Below, in pieces: positions 1 through 7,289 of a stretch of 18,365 nucleotides of DNA. Position 1 is the first letter of the stretch. Each line of letters starts with the position of its first letter. The stretch spans positions 69,761 to 88,125 of the forward strand of contig DDPO01000011.1 in the NCBI GenBank assembly GCA_002342225.1, read 5' to 3'. Origin of the DNA: Bdellovibrionaceae bacterium UBA2466 (GTDB lineage Bacteria > Bdellovibrionota > FAC87 > UBA2466). The translations under genes and the position numbers were made by a program. The notes beneath the pieces were generated by a model. It had not been told where the DNA came from and made no database searches. It saw nothing but the letters and a program-made list of their open reading frames with translations.

Positions 1-662
1 TTTAGTTTTTTTAAGCTTTCTGAAGCTTTTAAGCATTCGTTAACCGTGCTCCCAGTGCCTATAAGAGCAATATCGCTCCCCTCTTTAACAACGATGCCTT
101 TTCCACACTCGAAGTCATTCGGTTTGTGAATGCTTGGTAGTTTTTGTCTGGTTAGTCTCAAATAAACGGGCCCTTCGTGAGTTACCGCCCAACGTACAGC
201 GGCTTTAGTTGTTGCATCGTCAGATGGGTTAATAATTGTCATTCCTGGAAGTCCACGCATAACGTTTACATCTTCGAGTCCCATCTGAGTGTATCCATCA
301 TCGCCAATTCCAAGACCGCTATGAGTTCCTACAATTTTGACGTTTGCTTTTGAATAGCCCACCGAGACCCGGATGGTTTCATATCGGCCTGCGACGAAAG
401 CTCCGAAGCTGCAGCAGAAAGGGATCAGTCCACTAAATGAAAGTCCTGCAGCAGTTCCCACCATGTTAGATTCTGCAATTCCCATTTGGAAAAAACGATT
501 AGGAAATTCCTTTGCAAATAAAACGCTTTTTGTACTAACGGAAAGATCAGCATCGAGCACAACAATTTTCGAAAACTCTTTGCCGAGGTCTCTTATTGCT
601 TCTCCGAAGGAATCACGAGTGGCTTTATCTTTCGATATTGTAGGCGCTGTAGGTGCACTCAT
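1..662 (-). CDS. Transketolase, C-terminal subunit (partial)
   Basis: This is the pyrimidine-binding and C-terminal half of a two-subunit transketolase, which moves two-carbon ketol units between sugar phosphates in the non-oxidative pentose phosphate pathway. The reading frame begins with ATG at 662-660 and stays open to the window edge (about 220 codons), so its 3' end is missing. The start ATG overlaps the TGA of the N-terminal subunit gene (ATGA at 662-659), which implies translational coupling. The sequence near residues 60-68 (MGIAESNMVG) carries the conserved glutamate (E64) that activates the thiamine cofactor's aminopyrimidine ring. A transketolase-like segment GIGDDGYTQMGLEDV follows further on. 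The split arrangement is common in archaea and many bacteria. A related two-subunit 1-deoxyxylulose-5-phosphate synthase is unlikely given the separate halves and these motifs. Confidence 0.92.
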   Translation of the reverse strand, partial: MSAPTAPTISKDKATRDSFGEAIRDLGKEFSKIVVLDADLSVSTKSVLFAKEFPNRFFQMGIAESNMVGTAAGLSFSGLIPFCCSFGAFVAGRYETIRVSVGYSKANVKIVGTHSGLGIGDDGYTQMGLEDVNVMRGLPGMTIINPSDDATTKAAVRWAVTHEGPVYLRLTRQKLPSIHKPNDFECGKGIVVKEGSDIALIGTGSTVNECLKASESLKKL

Positions 663-1510
663 AGTTTGGCTCCCCCTTTAAGTTCGGTTAAAGCACGATC
701 TAACTGTTCCTTATTGGGAGCAACCCCATGCCAACCGATTGAATTTTCCATGAAGGAGACCCCTTTTCCTTTCACCGTTCGTGCAATGATGAGAGAGGGT
801 TTTTCAGTTTCCTTTCGTGCCTTATCCAAAGCACCGATGATTTGGGAAAAGTTGTGTCCATCAATTTCCTGCACAGCCCAGCGAAAAGCACGCCACTTGT
901 CGGCTAAGGGTTTTAGGTCCATGACTTCATCAACATGTCCATCAATTTGCCCATTGTTGTTGTCGATAAAAACAACAAGATTGTTGAGTTTATATTTGGG
1001 AGCAGAAAGAGCAGTTTCCCACACTTGACCCTCTTGAGTTTCGCCATCACCCATGAGGCAAAAAACCTTTGAGTCTTTGTTTTGGATCTTTAATCCCAAC
1101 GCAATTCCTTGCGCTATTGAAATGCCTTGTCCCAAACTTCCTGTAGAGGCTTCGACGATAGGTAATAAAACTCGATCTGGATGCCCTTGAATTCTCGAGT
1201 TGATTCTCCGAAGGGTGGCAAGTTCGCTTTTCGGTATAATCCCCCGTTCCGCTAAAACCGCATAGAGTGCCGGAACCCCATGCCCTTTGGACAGAATAAA
1301 TCGGTCTCGGTCCTCCCACATCGGTTCACTAGGATTGCTTTTCATTTCATGAAAAAACAAAGCCACAATAATGTCTATGGCTGAGAGAGAGCCTCCAGGA
1401 TGTCCACTTCCTGCTTTTTCAAGCATTTCAAGGATATCTATCCGGCATTGTTTAGCAATCACTTCAAGCTTTTCTGCAGGTAACTTCTGGGGAGTTTTAG
1501 AGTCTAGCAT
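659..1510 (-). CDS. Transketolase, N-terminal subunit
   Basis: This is the thiamine-diphosphate-binding half of a split transketolase, about 283 aa, the usual size for this subunit. Visible motifs are GSGHPGGS (about residues 34-41), SKGHGVPALYA, TGSLGQG, and the diphosphate/Mg2+ site that begins GDGETQEG (about 154-161) and ends in NNN (about 184-186). I chose the ATG at 1510. An in-frame TTG at 1546 would add 12 residues, but neither start has a convincing Shine-Dalgarno sequence. The C-terminal subunit gene follows with an ATGA overlap, so the two halves are made from one transcript, probably in equal amounts. The gene is divergent from the membrane-protein gene at 1600, with under 100 bp between them to hold both promoters. 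Confidence 0.93.
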   Translation of the reverse strand: MLDSKTPQKLPAEKLEVIAKQCRIDILEMLEKAGSGHPGGSLSAIDIIVALFFHEMKSNPSEPMWEDRDRFILSKGHGVPALYAVLAERGIIPKSELATLRRINSRIQGHPDRVLLPIVEASTGSLGQGISIAQGIALGLKIQNKDSKVFCLMGDGETQEGQVWETALSAPKYKLNNLVVFIDNNNGQIDGHVDEVMDLKPLADKWRAFRWAVQEIDGHNFSQIIGALDKARKETEKPSLIIARTVKGKGVSFMENSIGWHGVAPNKEQLDRALTELKGGAKL

Positions 1511-1599
1511 GGGGAGCTTTATAGACTCTAAAACCCTCAGAGGCAACTCTTGGGTTAAATCTTGCGGACTACATTACTTTCAGTTAGAACCACCGCATC

Positions 1600-2337
1600 A
1601 TGGCTCGTTTTTTTGGTATTTGTGCAATTATTAATAGCGTTCTTTTTGGAGGCAGTGTTGTTCTTGGCTTCAAGGGTGTTCCGAACCACATGCTATGGGG
1701 CTTGGGTACATCCATCTTTGCGGCCCTTCTTCACTGCTTGGTATTTGCGATCTTCACAGGATCTGGAAAGGATACTAGGTTGTTGGTGGAGGACTTGAGT
1801 CTCAATCAGGAGTATGTAAAAAGAACAAAAGCCTTCAAGAAAGATGTCTTTCCCCCCGCCCTATATTCTATTTTCTTTTTGTTGATTTTGACGACTTTGG
1901 GTGGAGCTGTTTCAAACTCAGGCCAGATTTGGCTTTATTGGTTACATGGTCTTTGGGCGGCATTTACGATTTATTATAACCTTAAAACGTTTTGGCTTGA
2001 ATATAAGGCTATTGGGGTCAATAGCGATATTTTAAAAGACCTCAATGCTAAAGCAGGGGAAGCTGCAAGCCTCTTAAAACAAGAGCCTACCGAGTTTACG
2101 GTGGGTTCGGAACCTCAAAAAGTAGCCGATCTTGACTGGGGAACTCACGTTTACGCTTTTGGTAGGTTTTTAGGTTTTTTGAGTTGGAACACTTGGTTGG
2201 TTTACCTGTATTTGAGGTTCATTATGGGAGATATCAGAACCCCTTGGTGGCCTTTTGTGCTCATGAGCGTTGTTTTGTGGTTGGGAGGGTTTTTTCTAAA
2301 AACCCGTTATCAGGATTATCGTCCTAAGTTTCACTGA
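1600..2337 (+). CDS. Polytopic membrane protein, unknown function
   Basis: I do not recognise this 245-aa protein. Hydropathy read by eye suggests six membrane segments in three pairs, at about residues 5-24, 35-53, 87-103, 109-128, 186-208 and 216-233. There is a charged loop at about 55-83 and a larger hydrophilic loop at about 130-183. The C-terminus (KTRYQDYRPKFH) is basic and probably cytoplasmic. The start is the first ATG after an in-frame TAG 13 bp upstream. No good Shine-Dalgarno sequence precedes it, so the exact start is only moderately certain. The gene stands alone: it is divergent from transketolase and convergent with the rhomboid gene, whose stop lies 20 bp away. No catalytic motif is visible. 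A transporter or membrane-scaffold role cannot be told apart from sequence alone. Confidence 0.6.
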   Translation: MARFFGICAIINSVLFGGSVVLGFKGVPNHMLWGLGTSIFAALLHCLVFAIFTGSGKDTRLLVEDLSLNQEYVKRTKAFKKDVFPPALYSIFFLLILTTLGGAVSNSGQIWLYWLHGLWAAFTIYYNLKTFWLEYKAIGVNSDILKDLNAKAGEAASLLKQEPTEFTVGSEPQKVADLDWGTHVYAFGRFLGFLSWNTWLVYLYLRFIMGDIRTPWWPFVLMSVVLWLGGFFLKTRYQDYRPKFH

Positions 2338-2357
2338 TTTTCAGAGTTCACCATTGT

Positions 2358-3620
2358 TCAACTTGCTTTTTGAGTAGATTTGGTTGGATCTTTTCCAAGC
2401 TGCGCTTCAAGACGCCTCATCAGTTTGTCCACAGTAGAGGTTCCTTTTCCTTTTCCTTTTTGGGCTCGCTGATACTCGGCTAGCAATTGGTATAGAAAAA
2501 ACTCATGGCGCGGTTGGCTTGTCATCGATTTTGATATTCTGATGATAATGTCGTAAGGAACTTTTGATAACCATCGACTGGGAATTTCCCGGTTTTCACT
2601 GATTAATCTGCGGATAACTTTGGTCACCGAGTTCGTATTAAGTCTTACAAAGGTGGGAACGAAAAATTTGAAAACCTCATTGAGTTCAGCGTCCGTAGTC
2701 AAAGAACATGTTTTTTTAAGACTACTACAAAGCTTGAGCTTTACGAAATCGTTGTAGCGATTCAGTCGCAGTAGCTCGAGCCATGCATGAATTTTATTTT
2801 GGTTTGTTCGATGGTTTTTTAGAATAAAATGGTTCCAGTACAGATATTCTGCTCGTGTCTGCAGAAACTTTGGCCACTTGAGAGCAAATCGCAAACAAAT
2901 AGCCAAGAAGACTCCTGAAGAAAATCCAACGACGTGAGCGATGTGGTCCACACTATCCAATCGGTCGGGAAACAGTTGAGCTGCCGAGAGGACAAGCTCC
3001 AACAAAATAACATCAACGAAAAAGAACCAAGATGTTCTCAATGACACAAAACCACGTCTGATGGGTAACCAAAAAAAATACTGTGTCCGAAATCGAAAGT
3101 TGAAAACATAGTAGGTTCCCATTAGTGCAAATAGCCCGGCACTAGCTCCAACGTGTGGAATGTAATCGGAGATTTGTTGTGAGTTTAAAATGCTGATCCA
3201 TAAGCCGAGTGAGCCACCTAAAAGAAAGATAAACATAGCAGTAAGCAGGGGAATAAAGGTCATGCATATGCGGATACCTGCAAAAATCCCGATTGAATTT
3301 AATATTAAGTGAGTTGCGGACCCATGAATGAAATTGGCCTTAACAATTCTTTCTATGTCCCAGCTTCCCTTGGCCGGCGCTATTGCTAAAAGTGGGCGAG
3401 TCGCAAGATATTGTTCAGTCTGGGAGTCTAAATGCGAGGTTTTGCTGTTCTGTTGCCCAATCTGAGTTTCAACTTTTTCAACGTATGCCATGTCAGCGGA
3501 TAGGAGATCTTTAGTGAAGTAGAAGGCGAAACAGAGGCAAAGTACCATCATCAAGGATGGCCACAATTTGGGTCTCAAAATACTGGGAACCTCTGGATTC
3601 AACGGTACTAACAATATCAT
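2358..3620 (-). CDS. Rhomboid family intramembrane serine protease with C-terminal extension
   Basis: Rhomboids cleave membrane-spanning segments of substrate proteins inside the bilayer. This 420-aa protein has all the key features. The oxyanion and structural motif is HGSATHLILN (H99, H104, N108), the nucleophile motif is GASAG (S160), and the catalytic histidine lies in HIAHVVG (H229). Hydrophobic segments run from about residue 20 to 240. Between the first segment (about 20-36) and the HGS motif lies an unusually long polar region of about 60 residues. After the core comes a soluble, helical, basic tail of about 180 residues (about 241-420) that contains a KGKGKG tract and resembles nothing I recognise. 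The start ATG overlaps the RDD gene's stop (ATGA at 3620-3617). It is the last gene of a four-gene operon. Catalytic residues are intact, so activity is expected; the substrate is unknown. Confidence 0.9.
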   Translation of the reverse strand: MILLVPLNPEVPSILRPKLWPSLMMVLCLCFAFYFTKDLLSADMAYVEKVETQIGQQNSKTSHLDSQTEQYLATRPLLAIAPAKGSWDIERIVKANFIHGSATHLILNSIGIFAGIRICMTFIPLLTAMFIFLLGGSLGLWISILNSQQISDYIPHVGASAGLFALMGTYYVFNFRFRTQYFFWLPIRRGFVSLRTSWFFFVDVILLELVLSAAQLFPDRLDSVDHIAHVVGFSSGVFLAICLRFALKWPKFLQTRAEYLYWNHFILKNHRTNQNKIHAWLELLRLNRYNDFVKLKLCSSLKKTCSLTTDAELNEVFKFFVPTFVRLNTNSVTKVIRRLISENREIPSRWLSKVPYDIIIRISKSMTSQPRHEFFLYQLLAEYQRAQKGKGKGTSTVDKLMRRLEAQLGKDPTKSTQKAS

Positions 3621-4186
3621 CTTACACCGTGAACTTTCTTTACTGAGGTTCTCAGGATTTGATCGTGAAGCGCTCTTTTGTCCCGTCTGAATTGGCTCGA
3701 GATATAAATAAGTCCCAAAGACGGAACATTTGTTGCGATAGCTAACAAATACCTATTAAGTGCTTTGAAAGAGCTTAGTTTTTTACCTGTTTCTGAATCT
3801 AACACTCGTAAACCAAGCAATAGTTTGCCTGGAGTTCCCCCTGAAGTTGCTGTAGTTACAATCGCATATATGAAAACGAAAACTATTTTTGAGGTTATTT
3901 CGAAAATTGCCGCGATTTGATTTGAGTGATCGGATAACCAAACGGTGAGGTTTGGGTCAAGATAGGTAGCCCATGCGCTCGTGGGAGAGTGATTTAGAAA
4001 AACTCCAAGAGCTTGGCTGAGGTTTTTCAGGCCCGAAACACCAACATAAATCAGGATGCAGTCTAGTATTAAGGCAGCCAAACGAATTGTGAAATCGGCC
4101 TCTGGACAGCCTGCTAGGTGTGCTTCTTCGGCTCGATCGAGTTCATCTGAAACAGAGGAATTCAAATTTGACCGAATTGGCTCCAT
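3617..4186 (-). CDS. RDD family membrane protein
   Basis: This 189-aa protein belongs to the RDD family, small integral membrane proteins named for conserved Arg and Asp residues. Some members act in ion or osmolyte transport, but most have no known role. The first conserved stretch is FTIRLAALILDCILI (about residues 32-46), giving the Arg and Asp of transmembrane helix 1. The family hallmark TSGGTPGKLLLGLRV follows at about 113-127. The third element is RRDKRALHDQI near the C-terminus (about 167-177). Three or four membrane segments are expected, with a cytoplasmic N-terminus of about 30 polar residues. The gene starts 4 bp after the stop of the preceding 369-aa gene and overlaps the rhomboid start by ATGA, so it is co-translated with the protease. 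A functional link with the rhomboid is inferred from this coupling only. Confidence 0.86.
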   Translation of the reverse strand: MEPIRSNLNSSVSDELDRAEEAHLAGCPEADFTIRLAALILDCILIYVGVSGLKNLSQALGVFLNHSPTSAWATYLDPNLTVWLSDHSNQIAAIFEITSKIVFVFIYAIVTTATSGGTPGKLLLGLRVLDSETGKKLSSFKALNRYLLAIATNVPSLGLIYISSQFRRDKRALHDQILRTSVKKVHGVR

Positions 4187-4190
4187 AGCT

Positions 4191-5300
4191 TTATGCCGCC
4201 TCTCGGAGCTCGGGTGTCTTTATGATGTCTTTATTGAGTTCTTTAAAGATTGCTTGAGTGTCTTCGGATGCCATTTGAAGCTGTTCGACCGTTAGTTCAC
4301 GATTGAAATTCTGAGAGGTGGTTTTAATTTTGTCAGATCGAAGTAGCCTAAATGCCAGCTCAATTCTTTTTTCCTCAGAAATCCCGAAAAGGAGTTTGAA
4401 ATTATCATTTTCACTGCTGCCCCAAAAATAAAAAATAATTCCAATTTCGAAGGCACTCGGATGAAAACATTCAAAGTTCCTAGTGAGAGTTAGATATCGA
4501 AGGCAATGGAGGGCAGCAAGTCTCGGAAATTTTCCCTGGTGCAACCATTCTGAATATTTTTGTTCGTGCTCAGCAATGTGGTCTTGGGCAGTTTTATTGA
4601 AGCTAAAGCTATCTTTTTCTAGCAACGAAGAAATTTTCGCTGGCAGATGGGGCCACATTGATTCAAGTTCACTTTTAACACGTGAAAAGATCGATACTTC
4701 ACACGCAACGATCTGAAGATGTAACATTATCCGCTTTAGAGCTTCTCTGGTGACGGGGTTGTCTGATTTTTCGGATTCAATATTTAATTTTGCAGAAATG
4801 TTTAGGTACTCATCACTAAGTCCAGTTGACTGAGATTTGTTTGTCGAAGGTTTTTCACTGATGTTGTGAAGAGCTGTTTTAGGCTCTTTTTCCAAGTCGA
4901 CGTCGAGGTGGTGAATAATTTCGGAGAGTTTATCAAGAACGGTCAATGGACTTGTCTTAGCGGTTTCGGTGTGGCTTGTTGCAATTGAACTTTTAATGAC
5001 TGCATGGGATTCGAGTTCTTTCAGCGTTAAATCACGTAATGCGTCGGGAAAGTCAGAGTATCCTTGGAGCTCTAGTTCAGAAAGCAAAAGGCAATAAATG
5101 CTTTTACAGGTGTCATAATTATCGAAATAAGCACTCCCTATTCCAAGAGACTCTTCTAAGATCAAACCTATTTCATCTAAAGTGAGCTCATGAAATCCAT
5201 TGTTGATTGCAAAAGTATCCGCGATTAAGTCCCCCAGCAGCTCGCGGAAGTTGTCGCTTAAAGGCAAGGAATTTTTGATGGGCTTGGTTTCCGAGCTCAT
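4191..5300 (-). CDS. Hypothetical soluble helical protein (369 aa)
   Basis: I do not recognise this protein. It has no signal peptide and no membrane segment. Composition and periodicity suggest two mostly alpha-helical domains, at about residues 10-110 and about 180-365. They are joined by a Ser/Thr/Lys-rich, probably flexible linker at about 115-170. It is acidic, with several isolated cysteines but no metal-ligand pattern. Its ATG directly abuts the TAA of the upstream sigma-region-4-like gene (stop 5303-5301, start 5300), and the RDD gene follows after 4 bp, so it is the second gene of a tightly coupled operon. A cytoplasmic partner of the upstream putative DNA-binding protein, or of the rhomboid's soluble tail, is possible. 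Nothing in the sequence proves either. Confidence 0.72.
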   Translation of the reverse strand: MSSETKPIKNSLPLSDNFRELLGDLIADTFAINNGFHELTLDEIGLILEESLGIGSAYFDNYDTCKSIYCLLLSELELQGYSDFPDALRDLTLKELESHAVIKSSIATSHTETAKTSPLTVLDKLSEIIHHLDVDLEKEPKTALHNISEKPSTNKSQSTGLSDEYLNISAKLNIESEKSDNPVTREALKRIMLHLQIVACEVSIFSRVKSELESMWPHLPAKISSLLEKDSFSFNKTAQDHIAEHEQKYSEWLHQGKFPRLAALHCLRYLTLTRNFECFHPSAFEIGIIFYFWGSSENDNFKLLFGISEEKRIELAFRLLRSDKIKTTSQNFNRELTVEQLQMASEDTQAIFKELNKDIIKTPELREAA

Positions 5301-5582
5301 TTATTGCCTCACTCTTAAATCTTTTCGAATTGATTGTTGAAGTTGTCGCTTAATTTGAACCAAGCATTTTTTTAACTCTTCCTCACCCAACCCAGTTTCC
5401 ATGCTGAGTTGCTTGTTGGGAGTTCCGCTGAGATGTTTTTCAAGCAGATTCCTATTTTCCTCATCCAGCTGAGAGAAGGCCTTTTCAAATGTTCTCCAAA
5501 CGGCCTCGCCTACTTCTTCTACGATCGCTTTCTCAAGCAGCTCTTCGACATCTCCTACAAAATCAGGGTCATACGGCTTCAT
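5301..5582 (-). CDS. Small protein with sigma-70 region 4-like helix-turn-helix
   Basis: This is a 93-aa acidic-then-basic helical protein. Its C-terminal half (about residues 37-90) reads like a sigma factor region 4. A helix beginning AFSQLDEENRNLL resembles the usual leucine-arginine opening of that region. The turn-helix pair around NKQLSMETGLGEEELKKCLVQ and the basic tail KRQLQQSIRKDLRVRQ match the recognition part. No region 2 is present, so it cannot be a complete sigma factor; it may be an orphan DNA-binding protein. I chose ATG 5582 because GGAG lies 9 nt upstream. Longer in-frame starts exist at 5597 and 5717, but they lack a ribosome site, and 5717 would leave almost no room for promoters shared with divergent bamD. 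It heads a four-gene operon with the next start directly abutting its stop. The fold assignment is from pattern only. Confidence 0.5.
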   Translation of the reverse strand: MKPYDPDFVGDVEELLEKAIVEEVGEAVWRTFEKAFSQLDEENRNLLEKHLSGTPNKQLSMETGLGEEELKKCLVQIKRQLQQSIRKDLRVRQ

Positions 5583-5724
5583 TTTCAGTGGCTCCATTGC
5601 TAATTGTTGTGGCGCATCATCGCGCCCATTTATTCTATCGGCCGAAATAATGCGGTGCTTAATATAAAAAATGGTTTCGCAAGAAGATACCTGTGATAGA
5701 CTCAAGGGCTGGTTCAATAAAGTT

Positions 5725-6516
5725 ATGAAATCTCAATTACTTAAGTGCAATTACGCCGTTCTTAAAAAACTCAGTTTAGCGGCCATTTTCGTAGTGTTTG
5801 CCTTTTTTGCGGGTTGTTCTAGTCAAGAGGTCAATCGAGAGGATCCTGATAGTCTATTTAATGAAGCGGAGTCTCTTTTTAAAGATGAGAGATATTTGAT
5901 CGCCATTGAAAAGTATCGCGATATCAAAAATCGGTTTCCCTATAGCTCGCGTGCTGTGGATTCTGAGTTGCGAATTGCCGACACCTATTTTGCGCAAGAG
6001 AATTATTTAGAAGCGGAAAGTGCATACGAAATATTCAAAGAACTTCATCCTACACATCCTAGGAGCGATTACGTCCAGTTCAGAATAGGCCTTTCTTATT
6101 ACAAAGAGATTCCTGATAACAGCGCTAGAGATTTAAGCTCAGCAAATAGAGCTATTGATGCTTTTTCTGTGTTGATCGAAAAATATCCAAAATCCGAGTT
6201 TGTTTCCCAAGCTAAAGAATTTAGTATCGAGGCTAGAAAAAAACTTGGTGAACACGAAAGTTATGTAGCTAACTTTTACTTTCAAAGAAGGCATTATTTA
6301 TCCGCCTCATATCGTTACGCATCGCTTCTGAGAGATTTTCCTAATATGGGATATGATGAAGAAGCACTGTACCGTTTAGGACAATGTTATTATCATATAA
6401 AGATGTATGGAAATGCAGCTGATGCTTTAAAGCGTTTGGTAGCGCAATTTCCCCAAAGCGGATTCAGGGCAGATTCAGAAGCGCTAATTGAAGAACTCAA
6501 AAAAAAGAATCAGTGA
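5725..6516 (+). CDS. bamD: Outer membrane assembly lipoprotein BamD
   Basis: BamD is the lipoprotein subunit of the BAM complex that works with BamA to fold beta-barrel proteins into the outer membrane. From ATG 5725 the protein is 263 aa, close to the family size. It has a basic N-terminus, a hydrophobic stretch (about residues 16-29) and a lipobox FAGC with the lipidated cysteine at C31, followed by SSQ. The mature part is a series of TPR-like helical pairs typical of BamD, beginning with the paired phrases SLFNEAESLFKDERYLIAIE and RFPYSSRAVDSELRIADTYF. A longer in-frame start at 5671 would put 18 polar residues before the signal peptide and has no ribosome site, so I rejected it. It is the first gene of an operon with a TPR protein and a secreted protein. 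Confidence 0.88.
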   Translation: MKSQLLKCNYAVLKKLSLAAIFVVFAFFAGCSSQEVNREDPDSLFNEAESLFKDERYLIAIEKYRDIKNRFPYSSRAVDSELRIADTYFAQENYLEAESAYEIFKELHPTHPRSDYVQFRIGLSYYKEIPDNSARDLSSANRAIDAFSVLIEKYPKSEFVSQAKEFSIEARKKLGEHESYVANFYFQRRHYLSASYRYASLLRDFPNMGYDEEALYRLGQCYYHIKMYGNAADALKRLVAQFPQSGFRADSEALIEELKKKNQ

Positions 6517-6527
6517 GGGAATAGCTC

Positions 6528-7289
6528 ATGGCTGTGATGCCTAAGAATCAGACAGTCGAGGATTTGTTGCAATTAGCTCGAGAAGACTTGAACCGAAATC
6601 AACTCACTTCAGCTGAAAAAAATCTTGAACAAGCGATTTTACTGAACAATCAATCCTCAGAGTCGTTCCAACTACTCGGCAACGTGTACTCCAAGCGAGG
6701 AAAGTTTAAAAAAGCTATTTTAGCTTTTAAGAAGGCCTTAATTTTAGATGCGGCAAATACTGAAGCGGCCATAGCCCTGAGTAGCCTACAGAATGACGTT
6801 GGCAATTACAAAGACGCTGCCTTGGTATACCAGACTGCGAAGAAGAGGCTCGAGCATACGCAGCCGGGTTTTGATCCTAGGATCAATCAAGGATTGGCTA
6901 AATCACATTATAATCTTGGAATGTCATACATGAAGTACGAGCGGTTCTTAGAGGCTCATCATGAATTTTCAAAAGCTTTTAATTTAGAGCCTGAAAATAT
7001 TGTCAGTGCTATACAGATGGCGAGGTGCCTGTCGAAAACAGGTAATAAAGAAGGTGCACTGAGCTTGTTAAAAAAAGCCATTGAAACTAATCCCAAACAC
7101 GTTGAAGCAAAAATTCAAATAGGTATTTTATATCACTCCCTGAAAAAACTTCGAGAGGCTTATAGGGAATGGAAAGAGGCTTTGTTATTAGATCCAGCAA
7201 ATAAATCAGCTCAGATGTATTTAAGTATGTTTGAATATGAAAGCGCTGCTCCGGGCCCAACTACTCTGCATGATATTTCTACCCAATAA
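6528..7289 (+). CDS. TPR repeat protein (cytoplasmic)
   Basis: This 253-aa protein consists almost wholly of tetratricopeptide repeats, helix pairs that make a protein-binding solenoid. About six repeats can be seen, near residues 10-43, 44-77, 78-111, 120-157, 158-191 and 192-225. Each has the A/G-Y/L pattern and closes with a segment such as KKALILDAANTEA or KEALLLDPANKSA. There is no signal peptide, so it probably acts in the cytoplasm, unlike its neighbour BamD. A strong ribosome site, GAGGGA at 6515-6520, overlaps the bamD stop and lies 7 nt before ATG 6528, which fixes the start and shows coupling. The last 20 bp overlap the start of the next gene. No enzymatic domain is attached, so a scaffold or adaptor role is likely. 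The partner is unknown. Confidence 0.85.
   Translation: MAVMPKNQTVEDLLQLAREDLNRNQLTSAEKNLEQAILLNNQSSESFQLLGNVYSKRGKFKKAILAFKKALILDAANTEAAIALSSLQNDVGNYKDAALVYQTAKKRLEHTQPGFDPRINQGLAKSHYNLGMSYMKYERFLEAHHEFSKAFNLEPENIVSAIQMARCLSKTGNKEGALSLLKKAIETNPKHVEAKIQIGILYHSLKKLREAYREWKEALLLDPANKSAQMYLSMFEYESAAPGPTTLHDISTQ

Noticed and set aside
1547..1599. Divergent promoters between transketolase and the membrane-protein gene
   Set aside because: Several partial hexamers can be picked out on both strands but none makes a convincing pair.
5671..5724. Upstream start for BamD at 5671
   Set aside because: It would put polar residues ahead of the lipoprotein signal and has no ribosome site.
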